Positions 47,382 to 54,806 of a DNA stretch of 64,000 nt are shown here, in pieces; within the stretch, counting starts at the first letter, position 1, and each line of letters starts with the position of its first letter. Made by a program: the position numbers and the translations under genes. The notes beneath the pieces are model-generated. The model did not search any database, had not been told where the DNA came from, and saw only the letters and a program-made list of their open reading frames with translations. Source of the stretch: JAKLFA01 sp038222225. Its GTDB lineage: Bacteria > Omnitrophota > Gorgyraeia > Zapsychrales > JANLHA01. Location of the stretch: contig JBBRHV010000005.1 in NCBI GenBank assembly GCA_038222225.1, positions 1-64,000 of the forward strand, read 5' to 3'.

Positions 47382-48416
47382 ATGTTTAATTGTCCGATCC
47401 CGAAATCTGATCACGAAAAAATTTTACTTGGCCATGGTAGCGGCGGAGTCTTGATGCATCAGCTGATTGAAAAAGTTTTTAAAAAGACTTTTGAGAATCC
47501 GCTGCTTGCTCAAAATCATGACAGCACAGTTCTGGACTTTTCTGGAGCAAGGCTGGCCGTCACCACGGATTCCTATGTTATTCATCCGTTGTTTTTTCCC
47601 GGCGGGGATATTGGTTCCTTGGCGGTGCACGGGACAGTGAACGATCTGGCCATGTCCGGCGCCAAGCCGCTGTATCTGACGGTGGGATTTATTTTGGAAG
47701 AAGGGTTTGCGGTCGAAGATTTGCGGCGCATTGTTCAGTCCATGCAGAACGCAGCAGAGGAATCCAATATTCAGATCATTGCCGGCGACACCAAGGTCGT
47801 GGATCGCGGCAAAGGCGACGGGGTCTTTATTAACACAACCGGTATCGGAGTTGTTGAGCATGCCTTAAATATTTCTCCGCGCAGCGTTCAGCCTGGGGAT
47901 GCGATCATTTTAAGTGGGGATATCGGTCGGCACGGCATTGCGATCATGGCCCAACGGGAAGGTTTGCAGTTTGAATCCACCATTGAGAGTGATTCGGCAT
48001 CTTTGTCAGCCATGATTCTTCCGCTTTTTCAAAAAAAGATTGATGTTCATTGTTTGCGTGATTTAACCCGTGGCGGGCTGGCCACCGCACTTAATGAGAT
48101 CGCGCAAGATTCAGGTTTTCACATCACGATTGAAGAGAACGAAATCCGCGTGGAGGAACAGGTCCGCGGCGCATGTGAGATCTTAGGCCTGGATCCGCTT
48201 TATGTCGCTAACGAAGGGCGCTGCATTGTTTTTGTTCCGGCTGAGCAGGCCGCAGAGACGCTTTCCACTTTAAGGGAGCATCAGCAAGGCCGGCAGGCGG
48301 TCGCGATCGGCTGTGTCTCTGAGATACAAGACAAGCGGGTGACTTTAAAAAGTTCGCTAGGCACGGTCCGCATTATTGATATGCTTTCCGGCGAACAGCT
48401 TCCGCGGATTTGCTGA
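47382..48416 (+). CDS. hypE: Hydrogenase maturation protein HypE
   Basis: A 344-residue AIR-synthase-like ATPase that dehydrates the thiocarbamate on its C-terminal cysteine to thiocyanate for CN transfer. The GHGSGGVLMHQLI motif and TTDSYVIHPLFFPGGDIGSLAVHGTVNDLAMSGAKP are hallmarks. The protein ends in PRIC, so the essential terminal cysteine is present. It is separated from hypD by a repeat element, but follows the usual hypCDE order. Confidence 0.96.
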   Translation: MFNCPIPKSDHEKILLGHGSGGVLMHQLIEKVFKKTFENPLLAQNHDSTVLDFSGARLAVTTDSYVIHPLFFPGGDIGSLAVHGTVNDLAMSGAKPLYLTVGFILEEGFAVEDLRRIVQSMQNAAEESNIQIIAGDTKVVDRGKGDGVFINTTGIGVVEHALNISPRSVQPGDAIILSGDIGRHGIAIMAQREGLQFESTIESDSASLSAMILPLFQKKIDVHCLRDLTRGGLATALNEIAQDSGFHITIEENEIRVEEQVRGACEILGLDPLYVANEGRCIVFVPAEQAAETLSTLREHQQGRQAVAIGCVSEIQDKRVTLKSSLGTVRIIDMLSGEQLPRIC

Positions 48417-48441
48417 TTCAAAGGGCGCTGGTTTTTTATAC

Positions 48442-48469
48442 TTGACAAATGCAAAGAAAATTGTATACT
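48442..48469 (+). promoter_or_regulatory. Promoter of the sulfur/siroheme operon
   Basis: Perfect -35 TTGACA (48442-48447), 16-bp spacer, -10 TATACT (48464-48469). It lies 46 bp before the Rrf2 regulator gene. No other equally good promoter was noticed before the following genes. Confidence 0.75.
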
Positions 48470-48514
48470 TTAGCTAGTTAATCAACTTAGTCTGGATTTT
48501 GTTGGGGAGGTAGC

Positions 48515-48937
48515 ATGCGTATTTCTGCCAAATGTGATTATGCCTGCCGGGCTTTGCTGGAGCTTTCTTTGCATTGGCCTAAAAAAGAGCCGTTGCAACT
48601 TCAGAATATTTCCGGTAAGCAAAATATTCCGGTCAAATATCTGGTTCAGATCTTTATTCAGCTCAAAAGAGACGGGCTTGTCGTAAGCTCCAGAGGAAAA
48701 GACGGAGGATATCTTTTAGGAAAAACGCCGGACGCGATAAGCTTGGGTGACGTTATGCGATGTATGGGAGGAGCGCTTTTATCGAGATCCGATGCTTTAA
48801 GGAAAGAACCGTCTGTTTTTAGTGGGGTATGGGATCAGCTTGAAGGAGCAATGACCACAGTGGTTGATCATGTCACATTTGAAGATATTTGTGCAAAAAG
48901 CCAAGAGAAAGATAAAATTTTAATTTTTCAGATATAA
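48515..48937 (+). CDS. Rrf2-family regulator, CymR-like
   Basis: A 140-residue winged-helix repressor. The N-terminus MRISAKCDYACRALLELSLH and the recognition region LQNISGKQNIPVKYLVQIFIQLKRDGLVVSSRGKDGGYLL are Rrf2 hallmarks. The three-cysteine iron-sulfur loop of IscR/NsrR is missing: the stretch MRCMGGALLSRSDALRKE has one Cys only. This resembles CymR, the cysteine-metabolism repressor that works with CysK. GGGGAGG precedes the ATG. Being first in a sulfate-assimilation gene row, it probably senses sulfur status; this is inference. Confidence 0.8.
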   Translation: MRISAKCDYACRALLELSLHWPKKEPLQLQNISGKQNIPVKYLVQIFIQLKRDGLVVSSRGKDGGYLLGKTPDAISLGDVMRCMGGALLSRSDALRKEPSVFSGVWDQLEGAMTTVVDHVTFEDICAKSQEKDKILIFQI

Positions 48938-48992
48938 AAAAATTTTAACTTTAATATTACTAAAATAGTCAACAAGATAAGGTAGGTGGAAA

Positions 48993-49214
48993 TTGGAAAA
49001 TAAAATGCGCGCTTTGGCTAAAGCCATTACTTGGAGATTATTTGGGTTTATCTCAACTATCGTGATTGTTTATATATATAGCAAGAACATAAAAGAAGCA
49101 TTGATGGTTGGCGTAGGAGTCGATGGTGTAAAGGTGGTTTTGTATTATGTTCATGAGCGTATTTGGAATCGAGTCAATTTTGGAAGAAAAATTATACCAG
49201 AATTCAATATTTAA
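48993..49214 (+). CDS. DUF2061 small membrane protein
   Basis: A 73-residue member of the DUF2061 family: KMRALAKAITWRLFGFISTIVIVYIYSKNIKEALMVGVGVDGVKVVLYYVHERIWNRV, recast here as a two-helix membrane protein. The family is often found beside cysteine or sulfate-assimilation genes, as here. The role is not established. The TTG start at 48993 keeps the conserved K-x-R-A N-terminus with AAGGT 9 bp upstream; an ATG at 49005 is the alternative. Confidence 0.7.
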   Translation: MENKMRALAKAITWRLFGFISTIVIVYIYSKNIKEALMVGVGVDGVKVVLYYVHERIWNRVNFGRKIIPEFNI

Positions 49215-49240
49215 GAAATTTAAAATAGGATTTTAGAGTT

Positions 49241-49972
49241 ATGAAAAAGGAAAACTTTTTAGAAATTAACAGAGATTTTTCACAGCTGAGCCCAGAAGAA
49301 GTTCTTTCATGGGCGTTATCGAAATTTGACAAGGAGCGTTTGGCGTTTTCCTCAAGCATGGGGGCGGAAGATCAGGTAATCACGCACATGCTTAAGACCA
49401 TGGGTTTGAGCATATCAATTTTTACAATTGATACAGGGCGCTTATATCCAGAAACGTATGATCTTATTAAGAGAACAGAACAAAAATATGGTTTTCGTTA
49501 CGATATTTTAGAACCAGAACAAACAAAAGTTAATGGCATGGTTTCTGAACATGGGGAAAATTTATTTTATGAAAGTTTAGAATTAAGAAAAATGTGCTGT
49601 CATGTAAGAAAACTGGAGCCTCTTCGCAAAAAAATGTTTACGCTTGATGCCTGGATTTGCGGATTAAGGAAAGAACAATCCGTCACAAGGGCTGAGATTG
49701 GAAAAATTGAATGGGACGAAACATTTGGAGTTGTTAAAATCAATCCGCTTACGGATTGGACAGAAGATCAGGTTTGGTCTTATATTCGAAAGAACAATAT
49801 CCCGTATCACGCACTTCATGACAGCGGATATCCCAGTATCGGATGTGCGCCGTGTACCCGGGCCATTCAGCCTGGTGAAGATGTCAGGGCAGGACGCTGG
49901 TGGTGGGAAAATCCCCAGAACCGTGAATGCGGTTTGCATAGGGGGCCTAAGAAAAAAGGAAATTTGCAATGA
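49241..49972 (+). CDS. cysH: Adenylylsulfate (APS) reductase, assimilatory
   Basis: A 243-residue CysH-family enzyme. The [4Fe-4S] cysteines Cys119-Cys120 (RKMCCHVRK) and Cys202/Cys205 (SIGCAPCTR) mark the APS-using branch; PAPS reductases lack them. The catalytic Cys230 is in ECGLHRG, though only 13 residues from the C-terminus. The substrate loop is FSSSMGAEDQVITHM. It reduces APS to sulfite using thioredoxin-type thiols. It overlaps cysD by 4 bp. Because APS is used directly, no APS kinase is needed in the route. Confidence 0.93.
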   Translation: MKKENFLEINRDFSQLSPEEVLSWALSKFDKERLAFSSSMGAEDQVITHMLKTMGLSISIFTIDTGRLYPETYDLIKRTEQKYGFRYDILEPEQTKVNGMVSEHGENLFYESLELRKMCCHVRKLEPLRKKMFTLDAWICGLRKEQSVTRAEIGKIEWDETFGVVKINPLTDWTEDQVWSYIRKNNIPYHALHDSGYPSIGCAPCTRAIQPGEDVRAGRWWWENPQNRECGLHRGPKKKGNLQ

Positions 49973-50853
49973 TGGACACATTAGCGCGCCTTGAAGCAAA
50001 AAGTGTTTATATTCTCCGTGAGGCCTATCGCGAGTTTAAACAGCTGGCCATGTTATGGTCAGTTGGGAAAGACAGCACCGTCCTGTTATGGTTGACGCGT
50101 AAAGCTTTTTTTGGGCATGTTCCTATGCCATTGGTCCATATTGATACGCATTTTAAAATTCCAGAAATGATTGCTTACCGGGACCGCTTGGCCGCCGAAT
50201 GGCATCTGAATTTGATTTACGGAGAGAACGCCGAGGCCTTGGCGAATAAGGAGACGTTTCCCGACGGCAACGTAGATCGTTTGACCTGCTGCCGGAAATT
50301 GAAAAGCGAAGCCCTTAAAAAAACAATTTCCGGAGAATGGCCGCGTTATCGTTTTGATCATAGTCTTGGAAAATATGTGCAGGACGCCAATACGGAAGGG
50401 TATACTGGCGTTATTGTCGGCGCACGCGCAGATGAAGAAGGGAGCCGGTCTAAGGAGCGGTATTTTTCTCCACGCGACCGGCAGAGCGACTGGGATGTGG
50501 CGGGTCAGCCGCCGGAACTTTGGAATCAATTTAAGACTGATTTTGCGCCGGGCACGCATGTTCGGATTCATCCTCTTTTAGATTGGACAGAGCTGAATAT
50601 TTGGGAATATATTCAGAGAGAAAACATCCCGATCATTGATCTTTATTTTGACAAAGGAAAAGGCTTGCGGTATCGTTCTTTAGGCTGTGCCCCTTGCACG
50701 GGGACGGTTGTTTCGTCAGCCAAAAATGTCGCTGAGATTATTGAGGAACTTAAGAACGGAAAATTTGTAAATATTGCTGAACGTAGCGGCCGCGCTCAAG
50801 ATAAAGAAGACGGCGGTGGATTAGAAACATTGCGTCGAGAGGGGTATATGTAA
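49969..50853 (+). CDS. cysD: Sulfate adenylyltransferase subunit CysD
   Basis: A 294-residue catalytic subunit of ATP sulfurylase that forms APS from sulfate and ATP. The PP-loop is in AMLWSVGKDSTVLLWL, and other conserved segments are PLVHIDTHFKIPEMI, RADEEGSRSKERYFSPRD, and HPLLDWTELNIWEYI with LGCAPCTG. The ATG at 49969 overlaps the cysH stop, and AAGGA lies 8 bp upstream. The partner GTPase gene cysN starts 2 bp downstream. Confidence 0.95.
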   Translation: MMDTLARLEAKSVYILREAYREFKQLAMLWSVGKDSTVLLWLTRKAFFGHVPMPLVHIDTHFKIPEMIAYRDRLAAEWHLNLIYGENAEALANKETFPDGNVDRLTCCRKLKSEALKKTISGEWPRYRFDHSLGKYVQDANTEGYTGVIVGARADEEGSRSKERYFSPRDRQSDWDVAGQPPELWNQFKTDFAPGTHVRIHPLLDWTELNIWEYIQRENIPIIDLYFDKGKGLRYRSLGCAPCTGTVVSSAKNVAEIIEELKNGKFVNIAERSGRAQDKEDGGGLETLRREGYM

Positions 50854-50855
50854 TC

Positions 50856-52688
50856 ATGAAAAACACAACAGCCAGAATATTGGAACCGACTCGTGGCGGG
50901 ATTGAGAAAGAAGAGCAGATGACGATTGTCATCGTGGGGCATGTTGATCACGGAAAAAGCACGGTGATCGGCCGGCTTCTTGCAGATACGCGCTCGTTGC
51001 CCGAAGGCAAGCTTGAACAGGTGAAGCGAACGTGTGAAAGAAACGCAAGGCCGTTTGAATACGCCTTTCTTCTTGACGCCTTAAAGGATGAACAGGCTCA
51101 GGGAATCACCATTGATAGTGCCAGGGTTTTTTTCAAAACGCAGAAGAGGAGATATATTATTTTTGATGCCCCTGGACACATTGAGTTTTTGAAAAACATG
51201 GTAACCGGAGCGGCGCATGCTCAGGCCGCGCTTTTGGTTATTGATGCCCATGAAGGCATTAAGGAAAACTCCCGTCGGCACGGATATCTCTTGTCCATGT
51301 TAGGAGTTCGGCAGGTCAGCATTTTGGTGAACAAGATGGATCTTGTGGGGTGGAGCAAGGAAATTTTTGATGGTGTTGTTAAACAGTATTCAGAATTTCT
51401 TTTTTCCATCGGGGTTAAGCAGGTATCGTTTATTCCCATCAGCGCGTTTCACGGCGACAATCTTACCGAGAATTCATCAAGCGCGGGCTGGTATTCCGGA
51501 TTGACGGTCCTTCAGCAGCTGGATGCCTTTAACGTCCCACGGCCCTTGGAGGATTTGCCATTGCGGTACCCTGTGCAGGATATTTATAAATTTACCGAGG
51601 AGGGAGACGAGAGGCGCATCGTTGCCGGTACGATTGAATCAGGAACGGTTTGCGTGGGAGAGGACATCGTTTTTCTTCCGTCGAATAAAACGGCTGGAAT
51701 TTTGTCAATCGAAGAGTTTAGCCGTCCACCTGCTGATAGTGCGCACGCCGGACAAGCGGTGGGGGTTACGCTGGATACGCAGCTTTACATTAAGCCCGGT
51801 GAGATCATGGTCAAAAAGACGGAGAGAAATCCATGCGTTTCAACTCGGTTTAAGGCAAATCTTTTTTGGTTGGGAAAAGCTCCGCTCATTAAGAATAAAC
51901 GGTATTATCTGAAGTTGTCCACCGCGCGTGTACCGGCCCAGGTTTCCGAGATCTACACAGTTATTGATGCCGCGGAACTTTCTACCACGGCACAAGACGG
52001 GCAGGTGAACACTAATGAGGTTGCGGAGATCGTTGTAGAGACTGAAAAGCCAATTGCTTTTGATCTTGCCGGAGAGATCGAAGCAACGACACGTTTTGTG
52101 ATCATTGATAATTATGAAATTTCCGGTGGAGGCATTATAACTGAGGCGTTGAAATCATCGGCCGAGGTCCTGAAAGAGCATGTTCGTCAGCGTGAATTTA
52201 TCTGGGTTAGGGGAGAAATCAGGGCGGCAGAACGGCAAAAAAGCATCGGGCATGGAGCGGCTTTTGTTCTTGTAAGCGGGCCCCAGGACACAGGTAAAAT
52301 CGCTGCGGCCAAGGCGATTGAATCCGTGCTGGTAAAGTCAGGCTATAACGCGTATTATCTTGGCGTTTCTAACCTGCTTTGCGGATTGGATGCCGATCTG
52401 CTGTTTAAATATGAAGATAAAGGAGAACATTTACGGCGTCTGGGAGAATTGGCGCACATTATGACGGATTCCGGTCTTATTTTTATAGCGACAGCATCAG
52501 ATATCGATGAATATGATCTTGCGCGTTTACGGACATTAGCCGAACCGGTTAAGACATTAGCGATTCATTTTGGAAAAGAGGGAACAGGAGCTCTTGCTTC
52601 AGACGGATTTTTTTTGAACAACCCTTCCATAGATAAAGTGACGGCTCATGTTGTTGATTTGCTAAGAAAACATGATATTGTACCCTGA
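50856..52688 (+). CDS. cysN: Sulfate adenylyltransferase CysN with degenerate CysC-like tail
   Basis: A 610-residue protein. Residues 1-430 are the CysN GTPase that energises CysD: G1 GHVDHGKST, G3 FDAPGHIEF, G4 NKMD, then two beta-barrel domains. Residues 465-610 align with the APS-kinase (CysC) domain of CysNC fusions but the active site is eroded: the P-loop reads GPQDTGKI (475-482) without the Ser/Thr after Lys481, and the DGDN motif is replaced by LGVSN. The kinase is probably inactive, consistent with an APS-using CysH. It ends 22 bp before the start of the next gene. Confidence 0.92.
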   Translation: MKNTTARILEPTRGGIEKEEQMTIVIVGHVDHGKSTVIGRLLADTRSLPEGKLEQVKRTCERNARPFEYAFLLDALKDEQAQGITIDSARVFFKTQKRRYIIFDAPGHIEFLKNMVTGAAHAQAALLVIDAHEGIKENSRRHGYLLSMLGVRQVSILVNKMDLVGWSKEIFDGVVKQYSEFLFSIGVKQVSFIPISAFHGDNLTENSSSAGWYSGLTVLQQLDAFNVPRPLEDLPLRYPVQDIYKFTEEGDERRIVAGTIESGTVCVGEDIVFLPSNKTAGILSIEEFSRPPADSAHAGQAVGVTLDTQLYIKPGEIMVKKTERNPCVSTRFKANLFWLGKAPLIKNKRYYLKLSTARVPAQVSEIYTVIDAAELSTTAQDGQVNTNEVAEIVVETEKPIAFDLAGEIEATTRFVIIDNYEISGGGIITEALKSSAEVLKEHVRQREFIWVRGEIRAAERQKSIGHGAAFVLVSGPQDTGKIAAAKAIESVLVKSGYNAYYLGVSNLLCGLDADLLFKYEDKGEHLRRLGELAHIMTDSGLIFIATASDIDEYDLARLRTLAEPVKTLAIHFGKEGTGALASDGFFLNNPSIDKVTAHVVDLLRKHDIVP

Positions 52689-52710
52689 GGAAAGAGAGGG
52701 ACTTCGTCAC

Positions 52711-53208
52711 ATGTCTGAAGGCAATGCGAAAAAAAAGCGAGTTGATCGTCCGATGCGCTTTCTTCCGGTGGGAATTGATATTAAAGGCAAAAAAATTCTT
52801 GTTTTTGGCGGAGGGCGGATTGCTTTGCAGAAGCTGCGCACGATCCTTCTTTTTAACCCAAAAGTCACGGTTGTGGCGCCGAAAATTTTATCCGAGATAA
52901 AGGACATGGGAGTAGATTGGGTGGAAGAAATTTTTAGCCGGAATCATCTGGCAGAAGCATTTCTTGTTTATGCGTGCACTTCGGACCCGGAAACAAACCG
53001 TGTCATCGCGAGTGAGGCCGGCGAGAGAGGAATTCTCTGTAATGTCGCCGACGATACGGATGCCTGCGCTTTTATTTCTCCCGCGGTTGCTGTGGCTGAT
53101 GATCTGGTTATTTCGGTTAATTCTCAGGGAAGAAATCCAAATCTGTCTAGGGTGGTAAGAGATTTTATTAAGGAGAGCGTTGATGAATTTCTGCATGGTC
53201 GGGATTGA
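52711..53208 (+). CDS. Precorrin-2 dehydrogenase / sirohydrochlorin ferrochelatase
   Basis: About 165 residues. Equivalent to Met8p, SirC or the N-terminal half of CysG: it oxidises precorrin-2 with NAD+ and, in some members, inserts iron to give siroheme. The Rossmann motif KKILVFGGGRIALQKLRTIL, the segment VYACTSDPETNRVIASEA, and NVADDTDACAFISPAVAVADDLVISVNSQGRNPNLSR are clear. The ATG at 52711 follows GAGAGGG; an in-frame ATG at 52672 overlaps cysN and is less likely. It is compact; the C-terminal helical part of longer members (about 200 residues) is reduced, so ferrochelatase activity is uncertain. Confidence 0.87.
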   Translation: MSEGNAKKKRVDRPMRFLPVGIDIKGKKILVFGGGRIALQKLRTILLFNPKVTVVAPKILSEIKDMGVDWVEEIFSRNHLAEAFLVYACTSDPETNRVIASEAGERGILCNVADDTDACAFISPAVAVADDLVISVNSQGRNPNLSRVVRDFIKESVDEFLHGRD

Positions 53209-54160
53209 TTATCATCAGGCGCCAGTGGCGGTGAGGGAGCGCGCTTTTCTTTCTCGGGATCGCGTCTCGGTAGTGGCGAGGGATCTTATGGCGCTGTTTA
53301 AGGCCCAAGGCGTTTTTATTTTATCGACCTGTGCCCGGACAGAGATATACGCGCAGGGAATCAGCGTGGAAGAATTGCAGTCGGCTTTTATCATGCTTTG
53401 CCAAGGAGAAAAATCTTTTTTAGAATTACGTCAAGGCAGGGATGCCATTGCGCATCTTTTTACGGTTGCTTCTGGGGCGGAATCTCCGGTTTTTGGTGAT
53501 TCGAATATTGTTCGTCAGATCAAGGAAGCGTATTTTTTGGGGCGGGAAACAGGAACGTTGACCAGGCTTCTTTCCCGGGTTTTGGAAAGGACGTTGTGCG
53601 CGGGTCGAGATATACGCAGGGCGTTGCAGCTCACACAGAGAGAAGGGGATGTTGCTGTTCGGGCAATTCAGCTGGCGATTCAAAAACATAAGGGCCTGAA
53701 GGGAAAAAATATTTATGTGATTGGGTGCGGCGTGGTCGGACAGTCTTTGATCGAAGAGCTGTGTCAGCAACGGGCACGGATTCAGATCGTAGCCAACCGA
53801 CGGCATGATCGGGCGTCGTTCATCGCGCAGGAACATGGCTGTTTGGCAGTACGCTTTGAAGATTTTTATAACGGTTTAGCCGAAGCAGATCTGATTTTTA
53901 GCGCCACCAACAGCCCTCATTATGTTGTATCTAGGGATATGTTTGAGCGCAGGGTTCCTGCGGATAAAGAAATGGTTATTTTTGATTTGGCGGTCCCGCG
54001 GGATATTGACAATAACATTGAGGGGTTTTCGGGGGTTAGGATTTATACCATTGACGACATAGGAGCTCCGGGAGAGGAAAGGCTTGTTTCCCAGGCTCGG
54101 CATATTGCACATTGCAAAGCAAAGGCGTTTTTTGCCAGGGAGAAGATCCATGCGGTTTAG
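53183..54160 (+). CDS. hemA: Glutamyl-tRNA reductase, short divergent form
   Basis: 325 residues. It reduces glutamyl-tRNA to glutamate-1-semialdehyde, the first step of C5 tetrapyrrole synthesis. Catalytic Cys50 is present in ILSTCARTEIY, but the usual STCNR has Ala for Asn. The conserved GEPQILGQVK appears as GDSNIVRQIK. The NADPH domain has IYVIGCGVVGQSLIEEL. The protein ends shortly after the linker, so the C-terminal dimerisation domain (about 90 residues of the usual 410-420) is missing. AGGAGAG favours the ATG at 53183. It overlaps the preceding and following genes. Confidence 0.88.
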   Translation: MNFCMVGIDYHQAPVAVRERAFLSRDRVSVVARDLMALFKAQGVFILSTCARTEIYAQGISVEELQSAFIMLCQGEKSFLELRQGRDAIAHLFTVASGAESPVFGDSNIVRQIKEAYFLGRETGTLTRLLSRVLERTLCAGRDIRRALQLTQREGDVAVRAIQLAIQKHKGLKGKNIYVIGCGVVGQSLIEELCQQRARIQIVANRRHDRASFIAQEHGCLAVRFEDFYNGLAEADLIFSATNSPHYVVSRDMFERRVPADKEMVIFDLAVPRDIDNNIEGFSGVRIYTIDDIGAPGEERLVSQARHIAHCKAKAFFAREKIHAV

Positions 54161-54806
54161 AATCGGTACGCGGCCGAGCCCTTTAGCATTAGCACAGGTG
54201 CAGGAGGTTGTCACGCTCATAAGACACAAGGGAGTCGATATGGATGTTGACATCGTTCCTATTGATTCTGACGGAGATTTAGACAAAAAGACGCCGTTTA
54301 TACAAATAGAAGGGACGGATTTTTTTACCCGTAGACTTGAGGAAGCCTTGCGCCGGAATGAGATTGATTTGGCGGTGCATAGCGCTAAAGATTTAGAAGA
54401 TGATTTACCGGAAGATTTGACGATCGCGTTGATGACACCGTCCTTGAGTTCTTGTGAGTGTCTGGTTGCTCGAGAGAAGGGGTATTCTTTGGAGACCTTA
54501 CCGGAGGCAAGCCGCATTGGAACGAGCAGCCGCAAAAGGCAGAAAGCCCTTTTTCGATACCGGGCAGATTTTGTTGTCAAAGGCATTCGAGGCAATATAG
54601 AGGAACGATTGCAGCAGTTGGATCATGGTGATTATGAGGCTCTTATTATGGCGCATGCGGCTCTGTTACGGCTGGGGATGGAAGGACGAATCAGTGAGAT
54701 TATTTCCGGGGACATTATGCCTCCGCATCCTTTGCAGGGCAGGATTGCGGTTCAAGTCTTGAGCGAGAGGGAGGATCTTTTGAAATTATTAGGGGAATTG
54801 TGCTGA
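54150..54806 (+). CDS. hemC: Hydroxymethylbilane synthase lacking domain 3
   Basis: 218 residues; usual HemC proteins have about 310. Domains 1 and 2 are present: RIGTRPSPLALAQVQEV, the catalytic aspartate Asp81 in AVHSAKDLEDD, and GTSSRKRQ with GIRGNIEERLQQLDHGDYEALIMAHAALLRLG. The usual GGKG loop reads EGTD. The chain stops after PLQGRIAVQVLSEREDLLKLLGELC, so domain 3, which carries the dipyrromethane-cofactor cysteine (RLEGGCQ in other HemC), is absent. The stop overlaps the next start, so this is a normal gene end rather than a frameshift. The ATG overlaps hemA. Confidence 0.88.
   Translation: MRFRIGTRPSPLALAQVQEVVTLIRHKGVDMDVDIVPIDSDGDLDKKTPFIQIEGTDFFTRRLEEALRRNEIDLAVHSAKDLEDDLPEDLTIALMTPSLSSCECLVAREKGYSLETLPEASRIGTSSRKRQKALFRYRADFVVKGIRGNIEERLQQLDHGDYEALIMAHAALLRLGMEGRISEIISGDIMPPHPLQGRIAVQVLSEREDLLKLLGELC

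Noticed and set aside
53876..54595. Long open frame on the minus strand (about 239 codons) opposite hemA/hemC
   Set aside because: It lies fully antisense to conserved genes, has a low-complexity Ser/Arg-rich translation and no recognisable domain or ribosome binding site.
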